Made by a program: the position numbers and the translations under genes. Below, one piece after another: positions 55,492-63,219 of a stretch of 64,000 nucleotides of DNA (its first letter is position 1; each line of letters begins with the position of its first letter). The notes below the pieces were generated by a model, which was not told where the DNA came from, did not search any database, and was given only the letters and a program-made list of their open reading frames with translations. Source of the DNA: JAOUJD01 sp963841815 (GTDB lineage: Bacteria > Pseudomonadota > Gammaproteobacteria > Burkholderiales > Burkholderiaceae_F); contig CAWJEE010000010.1 in NCBI GenBank assembly GCA_963841815.1, forward strand, positions 247,839 through 311,838, given 5' to 3'.

Positions 55492-55848
55492 ATGCGCCAC
55501 ACCGCACGAATCCTGATCGCCGCACTGCTCGGCGTCGCGACCACCTCGGCCCTTGCCGGCGACGAAGCCGCCGCTGCGTGGCAGGCTGCACAGCGCGCCA
55601 CGGCGGCGCAGCAGGCGCTCAGCGAGCGCTACACCGCCATCTGGTCGACGCTCGACGCGGCCCAGAAGTCCCGCTTCGCGGTGCAGGAGCGCGCGTGGCT
55701 GAACGAGGGGCGGCAGCAGGAGCAGCAGGCGTGCGTCGCCCGCGCCGGCGCGCGGACCGAACTCGTCGCGCGGACCTGCGAAGCGGACGTCATCGAGCGC
55801 CGCCTCGGCGGGCTGGCCGCCCCGCAGCGCATCGCATCGTCCCGCTAG
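55492..55848 (+). CDS. LprI-like (DUF1311) periplasmic protein
   Basis: 118 residues. A signal peptide (ILIAALLGVATTSALA, cleavage near residue 22) leads to a helical domain with LSERYTAIWSTLDAAQKSRF, VQERAWLNEGRQQEQQACVA and LVARTCEADVIERRL. Two cysteines (in QQACVAR and ARTCEAD) are spaced as in LprI/DUF1311 proteins, some of which inhibit lysozyme. It is divergent from the exporter operon and convergent with the Calvin operon end, 19 nt away. A link with peptide export or self-protection is only a guess. Confidence 0.75.
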   Translation: MRHTARILIAALLGVATTSALAGDEAAAAWQAAQRATAAQQALSERYTAIWSTLDAAQKSRFAVQERAWLNEGRQQEQQACVARAGARTELVARTCEADVIERRLGGLAAPQRIASSR

Positions 55849-55867
55849 CCGACGTTGGTCGCGCGGC

Positions 55868-56435
55868 TCAGGCAGGTGCTGCCGCCGCCTTCCACTTGAT
55901 CGAGCAGCCGATGCTCGGCGTCTGCTGATCCGGCACGGGCCGGCCCAGCGCCACCTGCTTCATCGCCTCGAAGAGCTCGCGCTGCGCGCCCGGCGGCGCG
56001 GGCTGCCGGCCGGACGCATCGAGCCGGCCGTGGTACCGCAGCCGCAGGTCGCGGTCGTAGCCGTAGAAGTCCGGCGTGCACACCGCGCCGTACGCGCGCG
56101 CCACCGACTGGTCCGCGTCGTGCAGGTACGGAAACGGCAGCTGCTTCGCGTGCCACAGGCGCTGCATCGCCTCGAAGGAGTCTTCGGGATACGCGACGGC
56201 GTCGTTGCTGCTGATCGCCACCACGCCGACGCCGAGCGCCTGAAGCTCCCGCGCGTCGCGGACGATGCGGTCGAGCACCGCCTGCACGTACGGGCAGTGG
56301 TTGCAGATGAACATCACCAGCAGCCCGTTCGGCGCCGAGCGCGTCGTCGCGCGACCAGGTCTGGCCGCACGCCCCTGACAACGCGAAATCCGGCGCGTAG
56401 CTCCCGAGTTCCGCTTCGATCGCTTCGGTGGCCAT
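55868..56435 (-). CDS. Thioredoxin-fold redoxin at the end of the cbb operon (frameshifted)
   Basis: About 189 residues. It starts MATEAIEAELGSYAPDFALS; one extra base near 56335 interrupts it. It continues LVMFICNHCPYVQAVLDRIV with the active-site Cys-His-Cys (CNHC) and then AVAYPEDSFEAMQRL, YLHDADQSVARAYGAVCTPD and FYGYDRDLRLRYHGRLD. These are features of the AhpC/TSA-like thioredoxin family with the common CNHCPYV site. Its start overlaps the phosphoribulokinase stop (TGATG), so it is coupled to Calvin-cycle genes. A role in redox control or peroxide removal is inferred. Confidence 0.82.
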
Positions 56436-57310
56436 CAATGGCTCCGCTTCTTCAGGTCCATCAGCCTCAGGATCATCGGCGTGAAGATCAGCTGCATCGC
56501 CAGGCCCATCTTGCCGCCGGGGCAGATGATCGTGTTCGGCCGCGTCAGCCACGAGTCGTGCAGCACCGACAGCAGGTAGGGCAGGTCGATGCCCTTCGGA
56601 TTGGCGAAGCGGATGATCACCATGCTCTCGTCCGCGCTCGGGATGTCGCGCGCGATGAACGGGTTCGACGTGTCCACCGTCGGCACGCGCTGGAAGTTCA
56701 CGTGGGTGGCGCCGAACTGCGGCACGATGTGGTTCACGTAGTCCGGCATCCGCCGCAGGATCGTGTCGACCACCGCCTCCTGCGAGTAGCCGCGCATCTT
56801 CTTGTCGCGGTGCAGCTTCTGCATCCACTCCAGGTTGATGACCGGCACCACGCCGACCAGCAGGTCGACGTGGCGCGCGACGTTGATCTTCTCGTCCACG
56901 TAGGCGCCGTGCAGACCTTCGTAGAACATCAGGTCCGAGCCCGGCTCGATGTCCTTCCATTCCGTGAAGTGCCCGGGCTCGACGCCGTGCTCGGCCGCCT
57001 CGCCCGCATCGTGGATGTACTTGCGCACGCGCCCGGCGCCGCTCTCGCCGTAGCCCTTGAACAGCGCCTCGAGTTCCTCGAGCAGGTTGGAGTACGGCCC
57101 GAAGTGCGAGTAGTGCTTGTTGCCGCTCGCCTCCGCGTCCTTCATGCGGGCGCGCATCTCGTGGCGGTTGTAGCGATGGAACGAGTCGCCCTCGACGACC
57201 TGCGCCTTGATGCCTTCGCGCCGGAAGATGTGCTGGAAACTCTGCATCACGGTGCTGGTGCCGGCGCCGGACGATCCGGTCACGGCGATGATCGGGTGCT
57301 TCCTGGACAA
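56435..57310 (-). CDS. cbbP: Phosphoribulokinase
   Basis: 291 residues, the bacterial class of PRK. It has the P-loop GSSGAGTSTVMQSF at residues 12-25 and EGDSFHRYNRHEMR, followed by HFGPYSNLLEELEALF. FYEGLHGAYVDEKINVARHV carries the Walker B region and RMPDYVNHIVPQFGATHVNF the substrate-binding region. It makes ribulose-1,5-bisphosphate from ribulose 5-phosphate and ATP. The start is TTG at 57310, 8 nt after GGGAG, with family-like N-terminus SRKHPIIAVTGSS. It lies 56 nt after fbp in the cbb operon. Confidence 0.95.
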   Translation of the reverse strand: MSRKHPIIAVTGSSGAGTSTVMQSFQHIFRREGIKAQVVEGDSFHRYNRHEMRARMKDAEASGNKHYSHFGPYSNLLEELEALFKGYGESGAGRVRKYIHDAGEAAEHGVEPGHFTEWKDIEPGSDLMFYEGLHGAYVDEKINVARHVDLLVGVVPVINLEWMQKLHRDKKMRGYSQEAVVDTILRRMPDYVNHIVPQFGATHVNFQRVPTVDTSNPFIARDIPSADESMVIIRFANPKGIDLPYLLSVLHDSWLTRPNTIICPGGKMGLAMQLIFTPMILRLMDLKKRSH

Positions 57311-57366
57311 AGGAGTTCTCCCTCGATGTTCGTTGTTCTGCGGCGCGACCGCGTCAGGTCAGCACG

Positions 57367-58503
57367 TCATGTGAGAGCTTCAGGCCGGTACAGCGACCGC
57401 TCGTTGAAGAGCGGCGAGACGTACGGCTGGTCGGTGCCGTCGTCGTACTCGCGGTGGTAGCGCTCGATGCGGTCGACCTCGTTCTTCGACCCGAACACGA
57501 GGCCGATGCGCTGATGCAGCTTCTCCGGCTGCACTTCCAGCACCGACGACCGGCCCGTGCTCGCGCGCCCGCCCGCCTGCTCCATCACGAACCCGATGGG
57601 ATTCGCTTCGTACAGCAGGCGCAGCCGGCCGGGTTTGCTCACATCCTTCGTGTCACGCGGATACATGAAGACGCCGCCGCGCATCAGGATCCGGTGCGCC
57701 TCGGCCACCATGCTGGCGATCCAGCGGGTGTTGAAGTCCTTGCCGCGCGGCCCGGTCTTGCCGGCCAGGCACTCGTCGACATAGCGCTTGATCGGCGACT
57801 CCCAGAAGCGGCTGTTGCTGCTGTTGATTGCGAACTCCTGCGTGTGGACCGGCACCTGGATGTCCGGATGTGTCAGCTTGAACTCGCCCAGGTTCGGGTC
57901 GAGCGTGAAGCCGACCACGCCGCTGCCGACGGTGAGGACCAGCATCGTCACCGGCCCGTAGATCGCGTAACCCGCCGCCACCTGCGTGACGCCGGGCTGC
58001 AGGAAGTCGGCTTCCGTCACGTCGCGCCCCGAATCGACCACGGACTGCGGCGCGCGCAGGATCGAGAAGATGCTCCCGACCGAGACGTTGACGTCGATGT
58101 TGCTCGAACCGTCGAGCGGATCGAACACCAGCAGGTACTTGCCGCGCTTGCACGTGGCCGGGATCTGGTACGGATCGTCCATCTCCTCCGACCCCATGCC
58201 GGCCAGGTGGCCCGACCACTCCGTGGTGCGGATGAAGATCTCGTTGCTGACCACATCGAGCGGCTTCTGAACCTCGCCCTGCACGTTCACGGGCAAGTGA
58301 GCCTGCGCGTGAGAGTGCGCGGCCGCCACGAGCTCGCGGCTCATCGGATCGCCGAGCTGCCCGAAGGCGACCGCGCGCGCGATCGCCTTGGCCGCGAGGG
58401 CGACGTCGAGGATCAGCGCGTTCAGGGCGCCACTGGCCTGCGGGAAGCGCTGGCGCTGCTCGATCAGGTACTGGGTCAGGGTACGGCGGTTGGACAACGG
58501 CAT
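57367..58503 (-). CDS. fbp: Fructose-1,6-bisphosphatase class I
   Basis: 378 residues. The metal site is DPLDGSSNIDVNVSVGSIFS (near 127-146). The substrate region has FAINSSNSRFWESPIKRYVD, RWIASMVAEAHRILMRGGVF and GFVMEQAGGRASTG. The C-terminal part has RIGLVFGSKNEVDRIERYH. It removes the C1 phosphate in the regenerative Calvin cycle (often called cbbF in this setting). It follows cbbX by 16 nt. The start ATG at 58503 has GGGA upstream. Confidence 0.95.
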   Translation of the reverse strand: MPLSNRRTLTQYLIEQRQRFPQASGALNALILDVALAAKAIARAVAFGQLGDPMSRELVAAAHSHAQAHLPVNVQGEVQKPLDVVSNEIFIRTTEWSGHLAGMGSEEMDDPYQIPATCKRGKYLLVFDPLDGSSNIDVNVSVGSIFSILRAPQSVVDSGRDVTEADFLQPGVTQVAAGYAIYGPVTMLVLTVGSGVVGFTLDPNLGEFKLTHPDIQVPVHTQEFAINSSNSRFWESPIKRYVDECLAGKTGPRGKDFNTRWIASMVAEAHRILMRGGVFMYPRDTKDVSKPGRLRLLYEANPIGFVMEQAGGRASTGRSSVLEVQPEKLHQRIGLVFGSKNEVDRIERYHREYDDGTDQPYVSPLFNERSLYRPEALT

Positions 58504-58519
58504 CGGAGTTCCCGCAAGG

Positions 58520-59407
58520 TCAGGCGGCAGACTGGAACACCCGGCTGGCGAGGATGTCCTCGGGCACGAGCGTGGTGAGGTCGGATTCGGTCAGCGCGCG
58601 GTCGCGCACGGCGAACAGGCGAGACGCGGCGCGCAGCCGCGCGCGGTCGAGCGCGTTGCGCACGCTGCGCGCGTTGGCGAAGTGCGGCTGCTGCATGCGG
58701 CGTGCGATGTACTGCTCGAACGCCTCGCGCGCGCCCGGCCCGAAGTGATAGTGCTGTCCGCCGAGCATGCGGTCGGCAATCTGCATCAGCTCGCCCTCGC
58801 CGTAATCCGGGAAGTCGATGTGGTGCGCGATGCGCGAGCTCATGCCCGGGTTGGACTTGAAGAACGTGTCCATCCGGTCCTTGTAGCCGGCGAGGATCAC
58901 GACGAGGTCGTCGCGGTGGTTCTCCATCACCTGCAGCAGGATCTCGATCGCCTCCTGGCCATAGTCGCGCTCGTTCTCCGGGCGGTACAGGTAGTACGCC
59001 TCGTCGATGAAGAGCACGCCTCCCATCGCCCGCTTCAGCACGTCCTTGGTCTTGGGCGCCGTGTGGCCGATGTACTGCCCGACGAGGTCGTCGCGCGTGA
59101 CGCTGACCACGTGGCCCTTTCGCACGTAGCCCAGCCGGTGAAGGATCTGCGCCATCTTCAGCGCCACGGTCGTCTTGCCCGTGCCCGGGTTGCCCGTGAA
59201 GCACATGTGCAGCGACGGCGCGGCGGCCTCGAGGCCTAGCTGGCCGCGGGCCTTCGACACGACGAGGAACGCCGCGATGTCCTGGATGCGCTTCTTCACC
59301 GGCGCGAGCCCGACCAGGTCGCGGTCGAGCTCCTCCAGCACCTCGAGCACGTGCGTGTCGCGCAGGATGGCCTGCAGGTCGACGGTGGGTGCGGCCGCGG
59401 CGTTCAT
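58520..59407 (-). CDS. cbbX: Red-type RuBisCO activase CbbX
   Basis: 295 residues of an AAA+ ATPase. Walker A is FTGNPGTGKTTVALKMAQIL (near 69-88), Walker B GGVLFIDEAYYLYRPENERD (near 129-148) and sensor 1 DLVVILAGYKDRMDTFFKSN. ARSVRNALDRARLRAASRL is the C-terminal sensor-2 region. CbbX removes inhibitory sugar phosphates from red-type RuBisCO, and its hexamer is stimulated by RuBP. It is encoded just after cbbS, as expected for form IC operons. Confidence 0.96.
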   Translation of the reverse strand: MNAAAAPTVDLQAILRDTHVLEVLEELDRDLVGLAPVKKRIQDIAAFLVVSKARGQLGLEAAAPSLHMCFTGNPGTGKTTVALKMAQILHRLGYVRKGHVVSVTRDDLVGQYIGHTAPKTKDVLKRAMGGVLFIDEAYYLYRPENERDYGQEAIEILLQVMENHRDDLVVILAGYKDRMDTFFKSNPGMSSRIAHHIDFPDYGEGELMQIADRMLGGQHYHFGPGAREAFEQYIARRMQQPHFANARSVRNALDRARLRAASRLFAVRDRALTESDLTTLVPEDILASRVFQSAA

Positions 59408-59470
59408 GTGGCTACCTTCTCGCGTCGCTTGAGGGAATGGAGCTTGGGGCGGCCCGGCGCTCTCATCCCG

Positions 59471-59890
59471 CTACTCGTAGCGCGAGCCGGCCGGTCGCAT
59501 CGCGGCATAGCCCTGCGTCGTGTAACGCACCATGCGGCCCGCGGCTTCCTGCCGCTGCAGGCCGAAGCCCGGCTCTTCCGGCGGGCGATTGACGATGAAC
59601 GACATGCACATCGACTCGACGCCGCGCGTGTTGTCGAAGGCGTTGACCTTGATGTAGTGGTTCGGGAAGGCCTTGCGGCAGGCGTTCACCTCGAATAGCA
59701 CCGCCGCGCCGTCCTTCACGGTGAACATCGGCAGGCCCCACATCTCCCAGTAGACGTTGCGGGGGTGCGGGTCGTCGGAGTACTCGACCGACAGCGCCCA
59801 GCCGCGGCCGAGGGCGTAGTCGACCTGCGCGCGGATCTCGTCGTCGGTCAGGTCGGGCAGGAACGAAAAGGTGCCTTGCGTGATTCTCAT
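59471..59890 (-). CDS. cbbS: RuBisCO small subunit, red type
   Basis: 139 residues. It begins MRITQGTFSFLPDLTDDEIR, with YALGRGWALSVEYSDDPHPR and YWEMWGLPMFTVKDGAAVLF. The C-terminal extension after about residue 100 (RPPEEPGFGLQRQEAAGRMV) is the hairpin extension seen in red-type small subunits. It follows cbbL by 14 nt. Confidence 0.96.
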   Translation of the reverse strand: MRITQGTFSFLPDLTDDEIRAQVDYALGRGWALSVEYSDDPHPRNVYWEMWGLPMFTVKDGAAVLFEVNACRKAFPNHYIKVNAFDNTRGVESMCMSFIVNRPPEEPGFGLQRQEAAGRMVRYTTQGYAAMRPAGSRYE

Positions 59891-59904
59891 GGAAGTTCTC
59901 CTGC

Positions 59905-61386
59905 TCAGCTGGCCGTCGCGGTGACCGCGAAGTCCGGCGTGTCGGTCGAGGTGTAGTTGAAGCTGACGTCCTTCCAGGTATCGAGAGCCTGCGCCAGCGG
60001 CTTGCACCACCTGGCGGCGGCGGCGAGGACGTCCGGCCCTTCGTTCGCGATGTCGCGGCCTTCGTTGCGCGCCTTGACCATCGCTTCGAGCGCGACGCGG
60101 TTGGCGATCGCGCCCGCCTGGATGCCGGCCGGGTGGCCGATCGTGCCGCCGCCGAACTGCAGCACCACGTCGTCGCCGAAAAGCGTCAGCAGCTGGTGCA
60201 TCTGGCCGGCGTGGATGCCGCCCGAGGCGACCGGCATCACCTTGCGCAGGTCGACCCAGTCCTGGTCGAAGAACAGGCCGCGCGAGAGGTCGGTCTTCGT
60301 GTACGTGTCGCGGCACACGTTGTAGTAGCCCTGCACGGTCATCGGGTCACCTTCCAGCTTGCCCACCGCCGTGCCCGCGTGCAGGTGATCGACACCCGCC
60401 AGCCGCAGCCACTTGGCGATCACGCGGAAGCTGACGCCGTGGTTCTTCTGCCGCGTGTACGTGCCGTGTCCCGCGCGGTGCATGTGCAGGATCATGTCGT
60501 TCTTCCGGCACCAGTTCGACATCGACTGGATCGCGCTCCAGCCGATCACGAGGTCGATCATCAGGATGTTCGAGCCCATTTCCTTCGCGAACTCGGCGCG
60601 CTCGTACATGTCTTCCATCGTCGCGGCGGTGACGTTCAGGTAGTGGCCCTTGATCTCGCCGGTGTTCGCCTGCGCCTTGTTGACGGCTTCCATGCAGAAC
60701 AGGAAGCGGTCGCGCCAGTGCATGAAGGGCTGCGAGTTGATGTTCTCGTCGTCCTTCGTGAAGTCCAGCCCGCCGGTCAGCGCCTCGTAGACGACGCGGC
60801 CGTAGTTCTTGCCCGACAGGCCGAGCTTCGGCTTCATGGTCGCGCCGAGCAGCGGGCGGCCGTATTTGTCGAGGCGCTCGCGCTCGACGATGATCCCGGT
60901 CGGCGGGCCCTTGAAGGTCTTCACGTACGCCGCCGGAATGCGGATGTCCTCGAGCCGCGCCGCCTTCAGCGGCTTGAAGCTGAAGACGTTTCCGATCAGG
61001 CTCGCCGTCATGTTGGCGATCGAGCCCTCCTCGAACAGGATGATGTCGTAGGCGATGTAGGCGAAGTACTGCGCTTCCTTGCCGGTGCCCGCGCCGGTGC
61101 CCGGCACGACGTCGACGCGGTAGGCCTTGGCCTGGTACGACTCGTGCGCCGTCAGCAGGTCGGTCCAGACCACCGTCCAGGTGGCGGTCGACGACTCGCC
61201 GGCCACGGCGGCGGCGGCCTCGTCCGGATCCACCCCTTCCTGGGGCGTGATCCGGAACACGCAGATCACGTCCGTGTCCTTTGGCTCGTAGTCCGGCCGC
61301 CAGTAGCCCATCTGCTTGTACTTCAGGACGCCACCCTTGTAGCGCTCCTTGGTGTCTCGGATCATTCCCTCGACCGGTTTGTTCAT
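59905..61386 (-). CDS. cbbL: RuBisCO large subunit, form IC (red type)
   Basis: 493 residues. Catalytic features are the lysine in GATMKPKLGLSGKNYG (near 183), the carbamylated lysine in GLDFTKDDENINSQPF (near 207), MHRAGHGTYTRQKNHGVSFR, and loop 6 in HAGTAVGKLEGDP (near 340). The N-terminus (DTKERYKGGVLKYKQMGYWR, PDYEPKDTDVICVFRITPQE) is of the red type of proteobacteria. It fixes CO2 on ribulose-1,5-bisphosphate. The start ATG at 61386 has GAGGAG 8 nt upstream. It heads the operon cbbL-cbbS-cbbX-fbp-cbbP-redoxin. Confidence 0.97.
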   Translation of the reverse strand: MNKPVEGMIRDTKERYKGGVLKYKQMGYWRPDYEPKDTDVICVFRITPQEGVDPDEAAAAVAGESSTATWTVVWTDLLTAHESYQAKAYRVDVVPGTGAGTGKEAQYFAYIAYDIILFEEGSIANMTASLIGNVFSFKPLKAARLEDIRIPAAYVKTFKGPPTGIIVERERLDKYGRPLLGATMKPKLGLSGKNYGRVVYEALTGGLDFTKDDENINSQPFMHWRDRFLFCMEAVNKAQANTGEIKGHYLNVTAATMEDMYERAEFAKEMGSNILMIDLVIGWSAIQSMSNWCRKNDMILHMHRAGHGTYTRQKNHGVSFRVIAKWLRLAGVDHLHAGTAVGKLEGDPMTVQGYYNVCRDTYTKTDLSRGLFFDQDWVDLRKVMPVASGGIHAGQMHQLLTLFGDDVVLQFGGGTIGHPAGIQAGAIANRVALEAMVKARNEGRDIANEGPDVLAAAARWCKPLAQALDTWKDVSFNYTSTDTPDFAVTATAS

Positions 61387-61440
61387 CGCCAGATCTCCTC
61401 TTGAAGCGCTCTGTTGCAGCGCACCGCGCACGATGGACGG

Positions 61441-61505
61441 CACTGTAGGGACCCGATCATTTAAGGTACAGTCACTTTTTCTGACGCTTCAGTTAAGTTT
61501 TACTT
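61441..61505. promoter_or_regulatory. cbbL/cbbR divergent control region, putative CbbR site
   Basis: The 119-nt divergent region includes an AT-rich core at 61457-61505 within GC-rich DNA. A short inverted repeat CTGA-CGCT-TCAG (61481-61492) and TTAAGG...AGTTAAGT flanks are compatible with LysR-type operators near the cbbR start. For cbbL, the minus strand has CCTTAAATG followed by TACAGT. I do not see strong sigma-70 boxes, as expected for a CbbR-activated promoter. The exact sites are inference. Confidence 0.55.
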
Positions 61506-62459
61506 ATGAAGAACGCGACCCTGCGCCAGCTGCGGGTCTTCGCCGCCGCCGCCCGGCACCAGAGCTTCGGGAGGGCCGCCGAGGAACTGCACCTGACGCC
61601 GCCCGCGGTCTCGATGCAGATCCGGGAACTGGAGGATCACGTCGGCCTGCCGCTCTTCGACCGCTCGGGACGGCAGGTCGCGCTCACCGTGACTGGTGAG
61701 TACTTACTCGTCTACGTGCGCAAAGTGCTGGCCACCCTGAAGGACGCCGAGGATGCGATCGCCCGGTTCCGCGGACTGGAAACCGGCCGGGTCTCGATCG
61801 GGATGGTGAGCACGGCCAAGTACTTCGTGCCGCGGCTGCTGGCGCAGTTTCGCCAGGAACACCCTGCCATCGAGGTGAAGCTCGCGGTCGGCGGCAACCG
61901 CGAGCAGCTGGTCGCGCTGCTGCGCGCCAACGAGGTCGACCTCGCGATCATGGGCCGTCCGCCGCGCGAACTCGCCACGCGTGCCGAGCCGTTCGCCGTG
62001 CACCCGCACTCGATCGTCGCGGCGCCCAATCACCCGTTGACGCGGATCGGCCACGCGCCGGCCAGCCTCCTGAACCACTACGAATTCATCATCCGGGAGT
62101 CAGGATCCGGCACGCGGGCCGCGATGGAGAAGTTCTTCGCGGATCACCGGTTACAGCCGCGCGTCGCGATGGAGATGACCAGCAACGAAACGATCAAGCA
62201 GGCGGTGATGGCCGGCATGGGCGTGAGCTTCCTGTCGCTGCACACGATCGGGCTCGAGCGCCGCGCCGGCCTGCTCGCCGTGCCGGACATCGAAGGGCTG
62301 CCGGTGCTCAAGCGCTGGTACGTCGTCAACAACCTGTCGAAGACGCTGTCGCCCGCGGCCGAGGCGTTCCGCTACTTCATCCTCGAAGAGGGCGAACGCT
62401 TCCTGGCGAAGGAGTACGGCACGCCGGAGGCACCCTCCGAAGCACGCGAGCCCGGGTGA
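61506..62459 (+). CDS. cbbR: LysR-type regulator CbbR
   Basis: 317 residues. The N-terminal winged helix has RQLRVFAAAARHQSFGRAAE, LHLTPPAVSMQIRELEDHVG and PLFDRSGRQVALTVTG. A substrate-binding domain of about 210 residues follows (VSIGMVSTAKYFVPRLLAQF, VDLAIMGRPP, SNETIKQAVMAGMGVSFLSL). Its place divergent from cbbL and its sequence fit CbbR, the activator of Calvin-cycle operons. The start codon has no clear ribosome site. Confidence 0.93.
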   Translation: MKNATLRQLRVFAAAARHQSFGRAAEELHLTPPAVSMQIRELEDHVGLPLFDRSGRQVALTVTGEYLLVYVRKVLATLKDAEDAIARFRGLETGRVSIGMVSTAKYFVPRLLAQFRQEHPAIEVKLAVGGNREQLVALLRANEVDLAIMGRPPRELATRAEPFAVHPHSIVAAPNHPLTRIGHAPASLLNHYEFIIRESGSGTRAAMEKFFADHRLQPRVAMEMTSNETIKQAVMAGMGVSFLSLHTIGLERRAGLLAVPDIEGLPVLKRWYVVNNLSKTLSPAAEAFRYFILEEGERFLAKEYGTPEAPSEAREPG

Positions 62460-62473
62460 GCCTCCCGCGAAAT

Positions 62474-63061
62474 TCAGCGCGGGAAGTACATTTTCTTCTT
62501 GTCGAGCTCGTAGCTCCACGGCAGGCCGGAGTTCTTCCAGCCGTTCACGGTGCGACGGCCCTTGTCGGACATCTCGCCTTCGTAGCCGTACACGACGATG
62601 TACACGCGCTTGTAACCGGAGTCGTTCAGCAGGTCCGCCGCGCGTGAACTGCGTTCCCCGGCGCGACACATAAGCACGACCGGATCGTCCTTGGTCAGGC
62701 CCTTTTCCTTCAGGCGCCGCTCCATCTCGGGGACGAAGTCATTGAAGGGCTCGAGCTTGTAGAAGTCGCGGCTCTCGTCCCAGTCGGTCATGAACTCCTG
62801 GAACTCGACGTATGGCACGAGCGCGTCGACGCCTTCGGCCATGCCGAGGAACTGGGCCTCGGCGCGCGTGCGGACGTCGACGAAAAGGACCTTGCCTTTC
62901 TGCGCCTTCACGAACTGGTGCGCCTGCTTGGGCAGCAGGTAATTCTGCTGCTTGGTGCGCATTTCCTCGGGAACCTTGGCAGGCGCGATGGTCTGCGCGC
63001 CCGCGCTGGCGGCGAGCACGGCAAAGATGGCGGCAAACGCCAGGGCGACGAAATTTTTCAC
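62474..63061 (-). CDS. Secreted rhodanese-domain protein
   Basis: 195 residues. A signal peptide (FVALAFAAIFAVLAASAGAQ, cleavage near 23) leads to a rhodanese domain with VLFVDVRTRAEAQFLG and the active-site loop VVLMCRAGERSSRAA (Cys near 131). Its rhodanese-like end is YGYEGEMSDKGRRTVNGWKN. It is a periplasmic sulfurtransferase or redox protein with unknown partner. The GTG at 63061 is preceded by GGAG at 7 nt. It converges with cbbR (14 nt) and diverges from the DMT permease gene. Confidence 0.88.
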   Translation of the reverse strand: MKNFVALAFAAIFAVLAASAGAQTIAPAKVPEEMRTKQQNYLLPKQAHQFVKAQKGKVLFVDVRTRAEAQFLGMAEGVDALVPYVEFQEFMTDWDESRDFYKLEPFNDFVPEMERRLKEKGLTKDDPVVLMCRAGERSSRAADLLNDSGYKRVYIVVYGYEGEMSDKGRRTVNGWKNSGLPWSYELDKKKMYFPR

Positions 63062-63219
63062 GGCATGGCTCCGAAAGCGCGGTCCGCCATGGACCGGCGA
63101 GCCGGACATCTTAGGGCGCGCCACGCCGGCATCTAGGACAGGGATCACATATGGGCATACCCGCGCAGCACGCGAGGGGAGCCGGTGACCCCGAATCCGC
63201 TCCGGTATCGTCGCCGCCG

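Noticed and set aside
51846..55928. A 1360-codon open frame on the plus strand
   Set aside because: It is antisense to the C39 exporter and HlyD genes, is His/Arg/Asp-rich without domain pattern, and results from the GC-rich codon use of the real genes.
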